Shown here one piece after another: positions 7,215 through 16,064 of a DNA stretch of 17,119 nt (its first letter is position 1; each line of letters starts with the position of its first letter). Both the position numbers and the translations under genes were made by a program. Below the pieces are notes generated by a model. The model was not told where the DNA came from. It ran no database searches and worked only from the letters and a program-made list of their open reading frames with translations. The DNA is taken from contig JBBQWR010000074.1 in the NCBI GenBank assembly GCA_038210495.1, forward strand, positions 1-17,119, given 5' to 3'. The stretch is from JBBQWR01 sp038210495 (GTDB lineage: Bacteria; Planctomycetota; Planctomycetia; Pirellulales; DATAWG01).

Positions 7215-8994
7215 AATTGACATTGGTGGCGCTAATCGCAATCGGGGAGCCCGGCAATTCCATCACGCCGCCGCATTCGTATTCATCTTTGCCGTCGGGG
7301 CCCATGTCGAATTTAGCCCCTCCCTGCGTGGCGAATACCACGCGGCTGTAACGATAGTTGATGATCTTTCGGCCCGTGAAATCGGCCACCGTCAGCAGTG
7401 ACGTCTCGACGCCATGAGTGTCGGAGGATTCCGCGAACACGGGGTCAAGCATCCGCGAATCGCGCAGACGCCGCGTCACTTGCGCCTGCGGGCCGAAATA
7501 CTTGATCCAAGATAATTCGCGATCGCCGCGCGAGACGGCGATCACCGTGTCGTGCGAGAGCTTTTGATAGGCCAGGCAGTTCGGATTGCGGCCGACGGTC
7601 ACCGAACCGACTTTGCCGATACCCGACGCCTGTACCGGCCCATCCCCGGTCAGTCCGCCGACCGTGTAGATTCCGACCGTGCCGTCGACGGAGGCGATCA
7701 GGGCTCGGGCCGCCGGTCCGCCGGTCATGCTGGCGATGACGGCCGTGGGATGAGGGACTTTGATCGTCGTGACCACCGTGGGTTTCCAGCGAGGCTCGGC
7801 TTCGAACGTATAGGGCCATTGCTTGGGCCCGGGACCGCTGTCGCGAGTCCTTTGATAATTTTCCTCAGTGGTGAAATACGCCATTCGGGCCCCTTCGAAC
7901 AACGCCCGCAGATCGAGGAACGCCGCCTTGTTCTCATATTTGCCGATCACGACGGCGAACCCGGCCGTGCTGGAGTAGTCGGCGTTGTTCCCCTTATTAA
8001 ACACGTCGCGATCCGCTTGTTTGGCCAGATCGTATTCCCGCAGGATTCCCGCGTTGCCATCGCGACCATTCATCCGGCCGCCGAGCTTATTGCCCACCGC
8101 GCATATTCCGGTGGGGAATTCCAGCCCGGGAAGATCGACATAGCCCAGTAGCTTGATGCTTTGAAGCATGGCGACATTGGGCAGCGACCAGGCATCGTCT
8201 TGCCATTCGTGAACGAAATTGTTTTTTTTACCGTTGACCCCTAGCGAGAAGACGGCGACCTGGCCGACGTGCCGCTCCAGGTCGTGGACCGTCACAAGCG
8301 CGAACTCGCTTTTGTTGGTGATCGAAATCGCCAGGAGCAACTTGGAGGGTGGAAACTGAAACGTGGGCTCATTGCCGCGGGCGGTGACCGTGCCGGCTGC
8401 CGCGATTAGACCCGAACTGAAGATCGCGAGCCCATTGTTCGCCCAATTGCCCATCCCGCGAGCCATGGCGATCGGCATCCCGACGGCGCCATCGGGAATC
8501 GCCTTCTTCCATTTCTCCGCCGCGGGCTCGGGGCGGAAGCCACCATGCCAAGGCGCCTCGGGACTTTCGGTGAAGACGCCGTTGGTCCATTCGATGATCG
8601 TGACGCGATCGACGGGAAACGCGCCCTTGTCGGGCACATAGAGGACTTGCCCCTGCGTGCTGCTGAAGTCCCCGGCCGCGGACGTCCAAGGACCGCCGAT
8701 TTCCCAATGCCGATTGCCCGGTCCTGTTTTCACCGGCGGCATCCAGATCTCGGGGAATTTTTCGGTCTTAGTCGACTTGTGAAAGGATGCGTAATCCGGA
8801 CCGAGCCGACGGCTCATTCCCGCGAGCGAATAATCCTGCAATTCCGCCAGCGCGGTGGCCCGCGGCGTGGCTGCGGCATTCTTGGAACCGCTCGATGCGG
8901 GCTCGGCGGCCCGGCATGGCATGAGCAAAGAGAGAACACAGAAAACAGTTGCGCCCGCCGAGCGTATTCCGGGCAACAAAAACTGATTGTGCAT
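7213..8994 (-). CDS. secreted protein of unknown function, possibly beta-propeller (593 aa)
   Basis: Starts at ATG 8994, three bases after the stop of the 1299-residue gene; no strong ribosome site is visible, so coupling is likely. Residues 1-30 form a signal peptide with a likely RAA-E cleavage. A cysteine at residue 27 sits in LMPC, which is not a canonical lipobox. I recognise no family. The mature part has repeated short beta-strand phrases typical of propellers: LLLAISITNKSEFALVTVHD and QVAVFSLG, later PTAVIASMTGGPAARALIAS, DGTVGIYTVGG and DTVIAVSRGDRELSWIKYFG. The latter half looks like YVTN/Lactonase-type blades. It shares no CBM9-like module with its neighbours. Its place between the two large paralogues suggests it acts with them outside the cytoplasm, but no activity can be assigned. 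Confidence 0.8.
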   Translation of the reverse strand: MHNQFLLPGIRSAGATVFCVLSLLMPCRAAEPASSGSKNAAATPRATALAELQDYSLAGMSRRLGPDYASFHKSTKTEKFPEIWMPPVKTGPGNRHWEIGGPWTSAAGDFSSTQGQVLYVPDKGAFPVDRVTIIEWTNGVFTESPEAPWHGGFRPEPAAEKWKKAIPDGAVGMPIAMARGMGNWANNGLAIFSSGLIAAAGTVTARGNEPTFQFPPSKLLLAISITNKSEFALVTVHDLERHVGQVAVFSLGVNGKKNNFVHEWQDDAWSLPNVAMLQSIKLLGYVDLPGLEFPTGICAVGNKLGGRMNGRDGNAGILREYDLAKQADRDVFNKGNNADYSSTAGFAVVIGKYENKAAFLDLRALFEGARMAYFTTEENYQRTRDSGPGPKQWPYTFEAEPRWKPTVVTTIKVPHPTAVIASMTGGPAARALIASVDGTVGIYTVGGLTGDGPVQASGIGKVGSVTVGRNPNCLAYQKLSHDTVIAVSRGDRELSWIKYFGPQAQVTRRLRDSRMLDPVFAESSDTHGVETSLLTVADFTGRKIINYRYSRVVFATQGGAKFDMGPDGKDEYECGGVMELPGSPIAISATNVN

Positions 8995-8997
8995 TGT

Positions 8998-11900
8998 TTA
9001 CTTTCGTTTGAGTTCGATTTCGCCCCAGGCGGCCGGAGTCATTTGCAACTCGTAAACCGCGTCGCTTACTAGCCCTGTGTTCTGATTGCTCCAGTGCGTG
9101 CGAAGCACGGTGCGCTGACCTGCTTTATCTCCATGCGTCGCGCCGAAATCGGCCAGTAAACGCAGCCCATCGACGGGCGAAATTCCCAGGTCCGTCATCG
9201 GCAGCGCCACCTCGACAACGTATTGACTTGGCCCCGAGGTCACTTGCAGCTTGGCGTCGGGAAGCACAATGACGCTTTGCATCTCGTAGTTCTTCACTAC
9301 GCCGGAACTGAAAATTTTCGGATGCTTATCGGCCGCTATCTTCCGATAGACGACGACGGTCGGCTTGCCGTGATACGGACCGATCGACACGCGCAGGTCG
9401 CCCAGCGCCGCTTCAGTCCGGCCTTTGGGGGCCTTGGGATCAGTGCCCAACTGAAAATCGACTGTGTCGCCGCGGAGATACATGTCCTCGGGAACCTCAG
9501 CGCCGTTGATCCAGGGAGTCGGATCTTTGACTTCCCAGCCGACATACAGGTTTCGCTTATCCCATGAAGCCACGGATCGGATGGCGGTCGCATCGTCCTT
9601 TTGGTAGCTAACGATTTCCGCGCCGCTAAAATCCTTGTTCAGGTCGCTGGTGAAGTTAGGGGTTGCTTGGCGGATGACCAGGCTTTTTCCCTTGGCCTCC
9701 TCTTGCAAAACGTTCTCGCGAGCCTTCAGAGCGCTCTTTGAATCTTCGTCGGTTAGCGAAACTTTGCCGCCCGACAGCGCATGGACGGTTTCCAGTCCAG
9801 TGACCTCGGCATTCCAAAAGCTGATGTGACCTGCCTGGATCGAAAGCTTGCCGTCCTGACTCTGGCTGATCGAGCCGCCAAAGGCTTCTTCGCCCGCGCC
9901 CGGCGGGCAAGCGTCAAGATCAACTCCCGGCGCCGCCGAGGCCGGGAAATTGACTTTGAGTGGATCGCTTTCGAAAAGCTTCGTCAGATAGAAGCCGTTT
10001 TCCGTGAGCACATGCCATTCCCCTTTGTTGGTTGGCACGACCCAAATATTGCCAAGCGGCGGAGGCAGCTTCGCCGCGCCGGTGATGTCGTAGGCCCCGC
10101 GGATCATGCCGGCTACCGGTCCACAGGCCCGGTGCGAACCGTGTACGCCGGTGAAGTTACTGGGATACGTCCACATCAGCCGGCCGGTGTCGATGTCATA
10201 GCAGTCCATCGTGCTGTAGTCTTCGCCGTAGCCGGCATTGTAGAGCATGTACCGTCCGTCGACCGAGCCGTGCCCCATTTGGGCGCCCATTCCACCACGG
10301 TTATCGGTGGGGCCGGCCATCTTTTTGGCCTTGGTAAGGTCATATTGCGGAGCGCCGCATGGCGTCCACCCCGTCACTTTCACCTGATAGCGGCTGCCAT
10401 AGAAGGTCAAGTCGGGCGTCATCGGCATGTACCAACCTTGAAGCCAGCCGCCGAGATCCATCGCATACGATTGCACTTCGTTCGATTGTTCCTGAGCATC
10501 GTCATTGGCGTCCGACCAGACTTCGATTCGGCGGCCCTTTTTTCCCGCTTGAGCATCGTCGTTCTCGACGCGGCGGAGCATCGCTCGCAATTTGTACCGT
10601 GCGTCCCCTAATCGTTCGAAAATCCGCACCGGTCCCGTTGTGAGAAATTCCGCGGTCACGGCCAAATACAAGTGGCCGTTTTGCCCAAAACCAAACCGCG
10701 AGGCGCCCATGCCCTCGCGAGAGATCACCCCCAAACATGCCGCCAACCCCGTTTTCGGATCGATCCGCCATTCGCAGCCCTGACCAACCATCAGATATGG
10801 GTCGGTCGGGTTAATCGCTGAACCGATCGCGCCGTATGACGCGGAACCGAAATGTTCCGAGTGAAACTTGCGTGTTACGGTATCCCAAACGCTGACTCGC
10901 TTGGGACAAGCGTCGTCCTCGGCGACCCACAGTTTCCCGACGCTATCGATGGCCATCGCCGCGATGTTGAACATGCCATCCGGCGTCCAGGGACCGATCA
11001 ACTCTCGCCCGGCTTTACGACCGATGATCCCCGTTGGCTTGCCATCGGCGGAGAAGACTTGCACATGATGGTTTTGGCCGCGGATTCCAAGATACAAGTT
11101 GCCAGCCTTGTCGATCGCGACGGCCGAGACCCAATCCTTGGCTTCAACGAGCGTCGGCTTGGCAACGGTATGCGATGCCCCGGATTCGAAATCGACGACG
11201 GCCACTTCCGCTCCGCGCGACACGCAATACAGCTTTCCACCGCCGACTACTAACGCTGAAGGCTTGGCGACCTCCAATTGCTTGGTGACCTGACCGGTCG
11301 CCGCGTCGACAACCAAAACTTTGTTCTTTTCGCTGAAGCTGACGAATACGCGCCCTCTGTCGGCGGCCAGTCCGCTTGGACCGGCCGGCAGATCTTTGAC
11401 GTCTCCCCAGAGATCCTTCATCGTGAGATCGGTCGCCCCCAGCGCGCTCCACTCAGTGTATTTGCCAGATTTTGCATCGACGCGATAAATAGATCGCGCG
11501 ACATATTGATCGTTGCAGTTGAACGCATAGACCGTGGCGCCGTCGGTGGCGACTGGCCCCGCGCTGGCGATGCCCCCGCGAATACTCTTCCACTGGATAT
11601 TACTGTTGAGGTCACAAGCCTGTAGCGGCTTATCTCCTTCACCGCCATTCCAGCCCAAAATGATCTGGTCCCCCGCGGCGGCACAAGCCATGGGATTGCC
11701 ATGATCGGCGCCCCAGCCGGCCCAAGGCGCCGGGCCGCTGTTGCCCGCCCAGCCGCGAAGCTTCATGCCGATCTTACCGTGGTAAAAGCCCTGCCAGGAA
11801 TATTCGCCCGCCGACGCGGCTTGCCCGGGCCGATGATATGAGGGTGTGGTCAGCCCATCCCACTCGACCGCTTGCTCTCCTTTTTCGAAGAATTGTCCCG

Positions 11901-12897
11901 TGAGAAGTTGGCGCACGACCGTGCCATCGGGAGCGAACAGATTGAGCGAGACGAAGCCAGGTTGGGGCATGGTAAACCGAATCGGTTTGAAGCCGGTCGG
12001 TAGATTGTTTTTAACAAGACCGGCCCAGTCGACGACGGGAAGGCCATTTTGCATATGGACGGGAAACTCTCGCCGATCGGCCAAACGCACCGGCCGAAGG
12101 GGAACGTAGCCTTTGGGCTCCAGTTTGGCGAATCCCCATGCCATGTTCGACTGGAACGTGAATACGCGGTCGATCGACGAGCCAGACTTGAACAGGTCTT
12201 TGATCGTCAGCCGGCCGCCGGTCCCGACCGTGAAGTTGGGCTCGAGCGTCATGAGAATCGTGGATCCGGTCTTAACCTCGACGCCCGGCTTGACGAGCAA
12301 TTTCCAGGGAATGGCGATTTCTTGGACGTAGCCCGTACGATCGGGATACTCGGCAAAGGCTTGCGCGGCGCCCTGTGATTTCGCGTCGCGGAGGGCCCCT
12401 TCCTTGAAGCCGCGACCGTACGAGAGATCAATCACGTCAAGCCCGTCCTTATCTCTCCAACAAGTCAGATGACTGGTGCGAACCGCCGGCGCGTCTTTGT
12501 CCTTTGGTTCCATTGCGGAAACCTCGGCTGCGGCGACGTCGGGCGCCGTGACCACGCGAAATTGCAAGCAGTCGCCATTGAATCCGTTGTCTCCCTTGGT
12601 GCTACCGGGATTGTTCATCGGCGTCGGGTCCGACCAGCGGGCCAATAAGTAGAGGTTGTCGTGGTCGTACATCGCGTGGAACCAGACAGCAAAGGCGCCG
12701 CGGGCGTTTTCCACGTCGGCACAGGCGAAGATGCCCCCCGTCAAATCCCAATCGTCGAATTTTCCATCGATTGTGACCTTCCCCGGCGCGGGCAAGACTT
12801 GCAGGTTGAGATTCTCGCTCTCGGTCGCTCTCGCATGAGCTGCGCACGCGAAACAGACAATACAGCTGATCACTTGCAAGACAAGTTTCTTCATCAT
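8998..12897 (-). CDS. large secreted CBM9-like / beta-propeller protein (1299 aa)
   Basis: Starts ATG-ATG at 12897/12894 behind a GGGAG about 11-12 bases upstream, and 27 bases after the SGNH hydrolase gene. Residues 1-24 are a signal peptide (MMKKLVLQVISCIVCFACAA, then HARA-T). Residues about 33-262 are a CBM9-like domain with PAPGKVTIDGKFDDWDLTGG. Residues 300-372 are FlgD-Ig-like (AVEWDGLTTPS, SAGEYSWQGFYHG). Residues 395-1030 are propeller-like, with PQQ/NHL-type phrases such as AIDSVGKLWVAEDDACPKRV. D796-E807 matches the EF-hand-type loop of the paralogue except that Ala replaces the loop Gly. Residues about 1073-1290 are the C-terminal CBM9-like domain, ending HWSNQNTGLVSD. No hydrolase motif is visible. 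It is colinear with the 1279-residue protein throughout, so the two arose by duplication and diverged strongly. Probably a secreted or surface ligand-binding protein. Confidence 0.85.
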   Translation of the reverse strand: MMKKLVLQVISCIVCFACAAHARATESENLNLQVLPAPGKVTIDGKFDDWDLTGGIFACADVENARGAFAVWFHAMYDHDNLYLLARWSDPTPMNNPGSTKGDNGFNGDCLQFRVVTAPDVAAAEVSAMEPKDKDAPAVRTSHLTCWRDKDGLDVIDLSYGRGFKEGALRDAKSQGAAQAFAEYPDRTGYVQEIAIPWKLLVKPGVEVKTGSTILMTLEPNFTVGTGGRLTIKDLFKSGSSIDRVFTFQSNMAWGFAKLEPKGYVPLRPVRLADRREFPVHMQNGLPVVDWAGLVKNNLPTGFKPIRFTMPQPGFVSLNLFAPDGTVVRQLLTGQFFEKGEQAVEWDGLTTPSYHRPGQAASAGEYSWQGFYHGKIGMKLRGWAGNSGPAPWAGWGADHGNPMACAAAGDQIILGWNGGEGDKPLQACDLNSNIQWKSIRGGIASAGPVATDGATVYAFNCNDQYVARSIYRVDAKSGKYTEWSALGATDLTMKDLWGDVKDLPAGPSGLAADRGRVFVSFSEKNKVLVVDAATGQVTKQLEVAKPSALVVGGGKLYCVSRGAEVAVVDFESGASHTVAKPTLVEAKDWVSAVAIDKAGNLYLGIRGQNHHVQVFSADGKPTGIIGRKAGRELIGPWTPDGMFNIAAMAIDSVGKLWVAEDDACPKRVSVWDTVTRKFHSEHFGSASYGAIGSAINPTDPYLMVGQGCEWRIDPKTGLAACLGVISREGMGASRFGFGQNGHLYLAVTAEFLTTGPVRIFERLGDARYKLRAMLRRVENDDAQAGKKGRRIEVWSDANDDAQEQSNEVQSYAMDLGGWLQGWYMPMTPDLTFYGSRYQVKVTGWTPCGAPQYDLTKAKKMAGPTDNRGGMGAQMGHGSVDGRYMLYNAGYGEDYSTMDCYDIDTGRLMWTYPSNFTGVHGSHRACGPVAGMIRGAYDITGAAKLPPPLGNIWVVPTNKGEWHVLTENGFYLTKLFESDPLKVNFPASAAPGVDLDACPPGAGEEAFGGSISQSQDGKLSIQAGHISFWNAEVTGLETVHALSGGKVSLTDEDSKSALKARENVLQEEAKGKSLVIRQATPNFTSDLNKDFSGAEIVSYQKDDATAIRSVASWDKRNLYVGWEVKDPTPWINGAEVPEDMYLRGDTVDFQLGTDPKAPKGRTEAALGDLRVSIGPYHGKPTVVVYRKIAADKHPKIFSSGVVKNYEMQSVIVLPDAKLQVTSGPSQYVVEVALPMTDLGISPVDGLRLLADFGATHGDKAGQRTVLRTHWSNQNTGLVSDAVYELQMTPAAWGEIELKRK

Positions 12898-12924
12898 GCT
12901 TAATAGCTCCCGCGTCGCGGCGGC

Positions 12925-14322
12925 TCAGGGTTGATTGATTTTTGATTCAGATTCGATCGATTCCAGTAACTTGACATCCGCCTTGCCCCCCGCCACGCAT
13001 ATGCTCTCCAATCGCAGTTCTTGGTCCGCGTTATCGGCAAAGGTCGGTTCGATTCGCAACTCGTGCGTCGCGTCGGGATCCAATCCTTCGGCCACGATCT
13101 GCACGAGATAGGCTGTGCCGTTGACTCGATGGGCGAATTCGGAAGCGTCGAATTGGTCGATCATGCTGCCGTCCGCGGCCTTGCGCTTGATCGGTTTGTC
13201 GTCGACGAGCACCCGATACTTGCCGGAACTGGACGTCGACTCGCCGAACAACATTACCGTGCCGGCGTGAAATTGGGCGCGGATGGCGGCCGGTTGCTGG
13301 CGCGACGGTTTGCCAGCGACGGCCTTAGCCGAAGCGCGATCCGGCGCCACGTTCGACGCGACGGCCTCGTCGTCCAGCCATCGCGACATCAGCATATCGA
13401 ACAGCGACGAACTCACGCTGGGCTTGGCGGCACGCCAGCCACTGGGCAGCGATGGCATGGTAGCTAGTCGAGCTCGCGCGCTGGTCATGTACGTCGCGGC
13501 ATAGATCATCTTATCTGGCGCTTTGCAAACCAATCCTTTCGTCACGGCGTCCTGAAATGCACTCCACGCCGCGTCGGCGAAGAGCTCATATCCGTGGTCG
13601 CAGGGATGCACGCCGTCCACCGGCCAGAGCTCGGCGAGGGTCGTCTTTTGGTCCCGCACCCGCGTTTGGGCCAACTCAATGGCATCGCCGACCGCCGTGC
13701 GATACGCTTGGGCGATCGCCCGATGGCCCGTTCGGCGCGGCATCTTTTCGGTATTGCCCTGGGCGACATTCCATTGAAAAGGAAAAATCACCTGCACGAC
13801 CGGGACTCTCGCGCTTTGCACCAGTCGCCGCACGATTGCTTCATAGGACGAGAGCTTTTCCGGATCAGCATAGCTGATGTCGTCGTTCGCGGAAAAATCC
13901 AAGAACACCAAATCGGGCTTTCGGCGTAGCACGTCGCGCTCGAGCCTAAAGGCGCCCAATCGAGAATCCGTGCCCCCGATCGCGGCGTCCCAGAATTGGA
14001 AATGGGCCTTGGGGTACGCCGCGTCCAGTCGTTGGCCAATCAGCGCACGGTACGACGTAAGCTGGGGGTCGCTGGCGTTGGCGCCCCAGGTTAGCGATGC
14101 CCCGAAGAACACGACGTTCAAACGTTCGCCTGCCTGAGCACGACGATTGAAGTCGGCAAAGCTCGGTTCGGCCGCCACGCTGGGCGCAAGGCCTCCAATC
14201 AAAATGATCAACGTGATCGATGCCGATAGCGCGGCGGATAAAAGCGGCTTCATTTGGATTTGACGAGGCGGGACGTCGGCGGTGGGACCGTCGGGGTTCT
14301 GCCGGGCGGCAGACAGCATCAT
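12925..14322 (-). CDS. secreted SGNH/GDSL hydrolase with C-terminal beta domain
   Basis: Probably a secreted serine esterase, for example one removing acyl groups from a polysaccharide. With the start at 14322, the nucleophile is S76 in FFGASLTWG (block I), the block II glycine is in AAIGGTDSRLG (113-123), the oxyanion Asn is N146 in SANDD, and the D236/H239 pair is in DGVHP (block V). The complete catalytic set is present. Residues about 340-450 form an added beta-rich domain (SGKYRVLVDDKPI) of unknown role. ATG 14322 overlaps the FecR stop as ATGA, which favours coupled translation. However, the signal peptide begins at M24 (MKPLLSAALSASITLIILIG, cleavage at VAA-E), so ATG 14253 is an equally fair start giving 442 residues. 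Neither has a clear ribosome site. It lies 27 bases before the first large binding protein. Confidence 0.88.
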   Translation of the reverse strand: MMLSAARQNPDGPTADVPPRQIQMKPLLSAALSASITLIILIGGLAPSVAAEPSFADFNRRAQAGERLNVVFFGASLTWGANASDPQLTSYRALIGQRLDAAYPKAHFQFWDAAIGGTDSRLGAFRLERDVLRRKPDLVFLDFSANDDISYADPEKLSSYEAIVRRLVQSARVPVVQVIFPFQWNVAQGNTEKMPRRTGHRAIAQAYRTAVGDAIELAQTRVRDQKTTLAELWPVDGVHPCDHGYELFADAAWSAFQDAVTKGLVCKAPDKMIYAATYMTSARARLATMPSLPSGWRAAKPSVSSSLFDMLMSRWLDDEAVASNVAPDRASAKAVAGKPSRQQPAAIRAQFHAGTVMLFGESTSSSGKYRVLVDDKPIKRKAADGSMIDQFDASEFAHRVNGTAYLVQIVAEGLDPDATHELRIEPTFADNADQELRLESICVAGGKADVKLLESIESESKINQP

Positions 14323-16064
14323 TGCGGTAGGGCCGAGGAATCGAGCGGGCCGACAACGCTTGGCGACAGATTGCCCTTGTCGTGAAAGATGGCTTTGCCC
14401 CAGGTCGAAGCTCGCAAGAATCGGTATGGTTTTTCATCCAAGTTGGTAATCTCGATGAGCTTGCCTCGGGAAAGCTTGCCCTCCCGATCGCTCCAGTGAA
14501 CGGTCCAATTGGCGGCGACGACGTCCCCAGCCTTTGGCGGACAGTCCGCGGCATTTAGCAGCGACCAGGGGATGGCGTATTCGAGCATGTAGCCTCGCCC
14601 GTTGGGATCGACTCGATAGGCGCCGCGCCAGCCCGGCGGATCCTTCAGTTCACTTTGGAAATTCATTCCATACGAAAACAATAGACGCGGCTTGGCCGTG
14701 GGTTGGTGATACCACATGGTCAGATGAACGATTTGCTCGTGAATGTCGATCGGACGCCGACCGAGTTTGGGATCTCCCAAGCGATCTCCCTCTGCAGGCC
14801 CCACAGCCTTAAGAGGCCAACCTAGTTCGGGATTAACGGCAAGTCGGACAATCACGCTTCCACCCCGCCAAGCGGGTTCGGCGTCGGTGTTCACGATCGA
14901 ACGCAGCGGATCGGGATCGCCCACATGCGCTCCGATGTACACGAACTCCCGGTCGTACATCATCATGCCTTCCAAGTAATAACTTTCATGGTAAGGCGGA
15001 AGGCATGCGCTAAAAAAAGCTCCGCTCCGATCCCAGTCCGACAAATCGCCATCGATGACAAGGTTTTTCGGCGCGGGCGTGACGTGCACTGCGTTGAAAT
15101 GACTGCGGTTGTAAAGCGGCCCCCCGGGTTCGTCGCTGGCGTCCGTGGGAAAAGTGCGGACGTAGCCCTCGGGATCATAGAGCGCCGCCTTGGGCGCAGC
15201 CGCGGTATGTTCGTCGATGCTGACGGCCTGACCGGCCTCCATGCGATGATCCTTGGTCGCGCCTCGCGGGTCGCGCCATTGCGTGACGACGACTCCCTTA
15301 AATACCTGAACCTCGGTGTCATTGCCCCGCACGTCGACCCCGAACTCGGTTCCGAAATCCACGACCTTGGCTCTGGGCGTTTCGATCGCGAAGCCACGAG
15401 CTGGGGGCGGCACATACGCCACGATTCGCCCCGACCGAAGCTTGGCGTTCTGGGAATCCACTAAGCGCATGTCGACGGGCGCTTCAAGGACCACTCGGGC
15501 GCCGCTGTCAAAGCGAACCTCGGCGAACCCATCCGCCAGGACTAAATCACCGGCGGCGAGCGCCTCTTCGTCATCGCCCACGATTACCTTACTCGTCCAG
15601 CGGGCGGCGGACGTCTTGGTGACGCGGGCGATAACGGCTTGGCCGCTAAGCCGACCTTGCTTGGCGTTGTTCAATGAATCGCGATGCAATAAGACTGCGA
15701 CGCCAATCAACATTGCCGCTGTTGCCGCGATCGCAATCGCGCTCATTGCCAAATAGCGACCACGCGACACGGAACGGCGCGACAACCCGCGTCGCGTCGC
15801 CGCGTCGATGTTGTCCGAATTCGGCGAATTTTCGCGCAGGGCTTCGGCGAGCGTCTGCTCCAGCGAACTTCCTGGCATATGGTGAAGCGTGCGCAGCGCC
15901 ACGTGCAAATTGATGTACCGACGATAAATTGCGCGGAAGTCCTCGCTTCCGGCCAGCAAGGCGTCGAGCCGCGCTCGCTGATCGGCCGATGCCACGCCGT
16001 TGATCAGTTCGCCGATCAATTGAAGCAATTCCGCTTCGTCTCGATGGGATGCTTGTTCCGACAT
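14319..16064 (-). CDS. FecR-domain transmembrane protein with C-terminal CBM9-like domain
   Basis: Likely the membrane regulator (anti-sigma or sensor) of the adjacent sigma factor. I use ATG 16064 because it overlaps the sigma stop as TAATG and has GGAGGG 6 bases upstream. A longer frame to 16100 exists but lies inside the sigma gene. Residues 1-65 are helical and cytoplasmic (ELLQLIGELINGVASADQRA). One membrane span covers about 104-127 (YLAMSAIAIAATAAMLIGVA). The FecR domain is at about 165-262 (DGFAEVRFDSGARVVLEAPV, ETPRAKVVDFGTEFGVDVRG). Residues about 328-575 are a CBM9-like module with PAPKNLVIDGDLSDWDRSG, the same signature as in the two large secreted proteins. Planctomycete relatives often end in a LamG domain instead; that is family knowledge. 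The length of 581 residues fits this type. The ligand is unknown. Confidence 0.85.
   Translation of the reverse strand: MSEQASHRDEAELLQLIGELINGVASADQRARLDALLAGSEDFRAIYRRYINLHVALRTLHHMPGSSLEQTLAEALRENSPNSDNIDAATRRGLSRRSVSRGRYLAMSAIAIAATAAMLIGVAVLLHRDSLNNAKQGRLSGQAVIARVTKTSAARWTSKVIVGDDEEALAAGDLVLADGFAEVRFDSGARVVLEAPVDMRLVDSQNAKLRSGRIVAYVPPPARGFAIETPRAKVVDFGTEFGVDVRGNDTEVQVFKGVVVTQWRDPRGATKDHRMEAGQAVSIDEHTAAAPKAALYDPEGYVRTFPTDASDEPGGPLYNRSHFNAVHVTPAPKNLVIDGDLSDWDRSGAFFSACLPPYHESYYLEGMMMYDREFVYIGAHVGDPDPLRSIVNTDAEPAWRGGSVIVRLAVNPELGWPLKAVGPAEGDRLGDPKLGRRPIDIHEQIVHLTMWYHQPTAKPRLLFSYGMNFQSELKDPPGWRGAYRVDPNGRGYMLEYAIPWSLLNAADCPPKAGDVVAANWTVHWSDREGKLSRGKLIEITNLDEKPYRFLRASTWGKAIFHDKGNLSPSVVGPLDSSALPQ

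Noticed and set aside
6519..7220. 233-codon plus-strand open frame opposite the 1279-residue gene
   Set aside because: It lies wholly antisense to the signal peptide and CBM9-like region of a clear gene, and its protein has no domain-like pattern. GC-rich antisense DNA commonly stays open.
8914..8916. lipoprotein cysteine in the 593-residue protein
   Set aside because: Cys27 is preceded by LMP, which does not match the lipobox; the RAA-E site after residue 30 fits ordinary signal peptidase cleavage better.
9781..10611. 276-codon plus-strand open frame
   Set aside because: Antisense to the conserved propeller and calcium-loop part of the 1299-residue gene; arginine- and histidine-rich composition typical of a shadow frame.
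14925..15464. 179-codon plus-strand open frame
   Set aside because: Antisense to the FecR and CBM9-like domains, with no recognisable motif.
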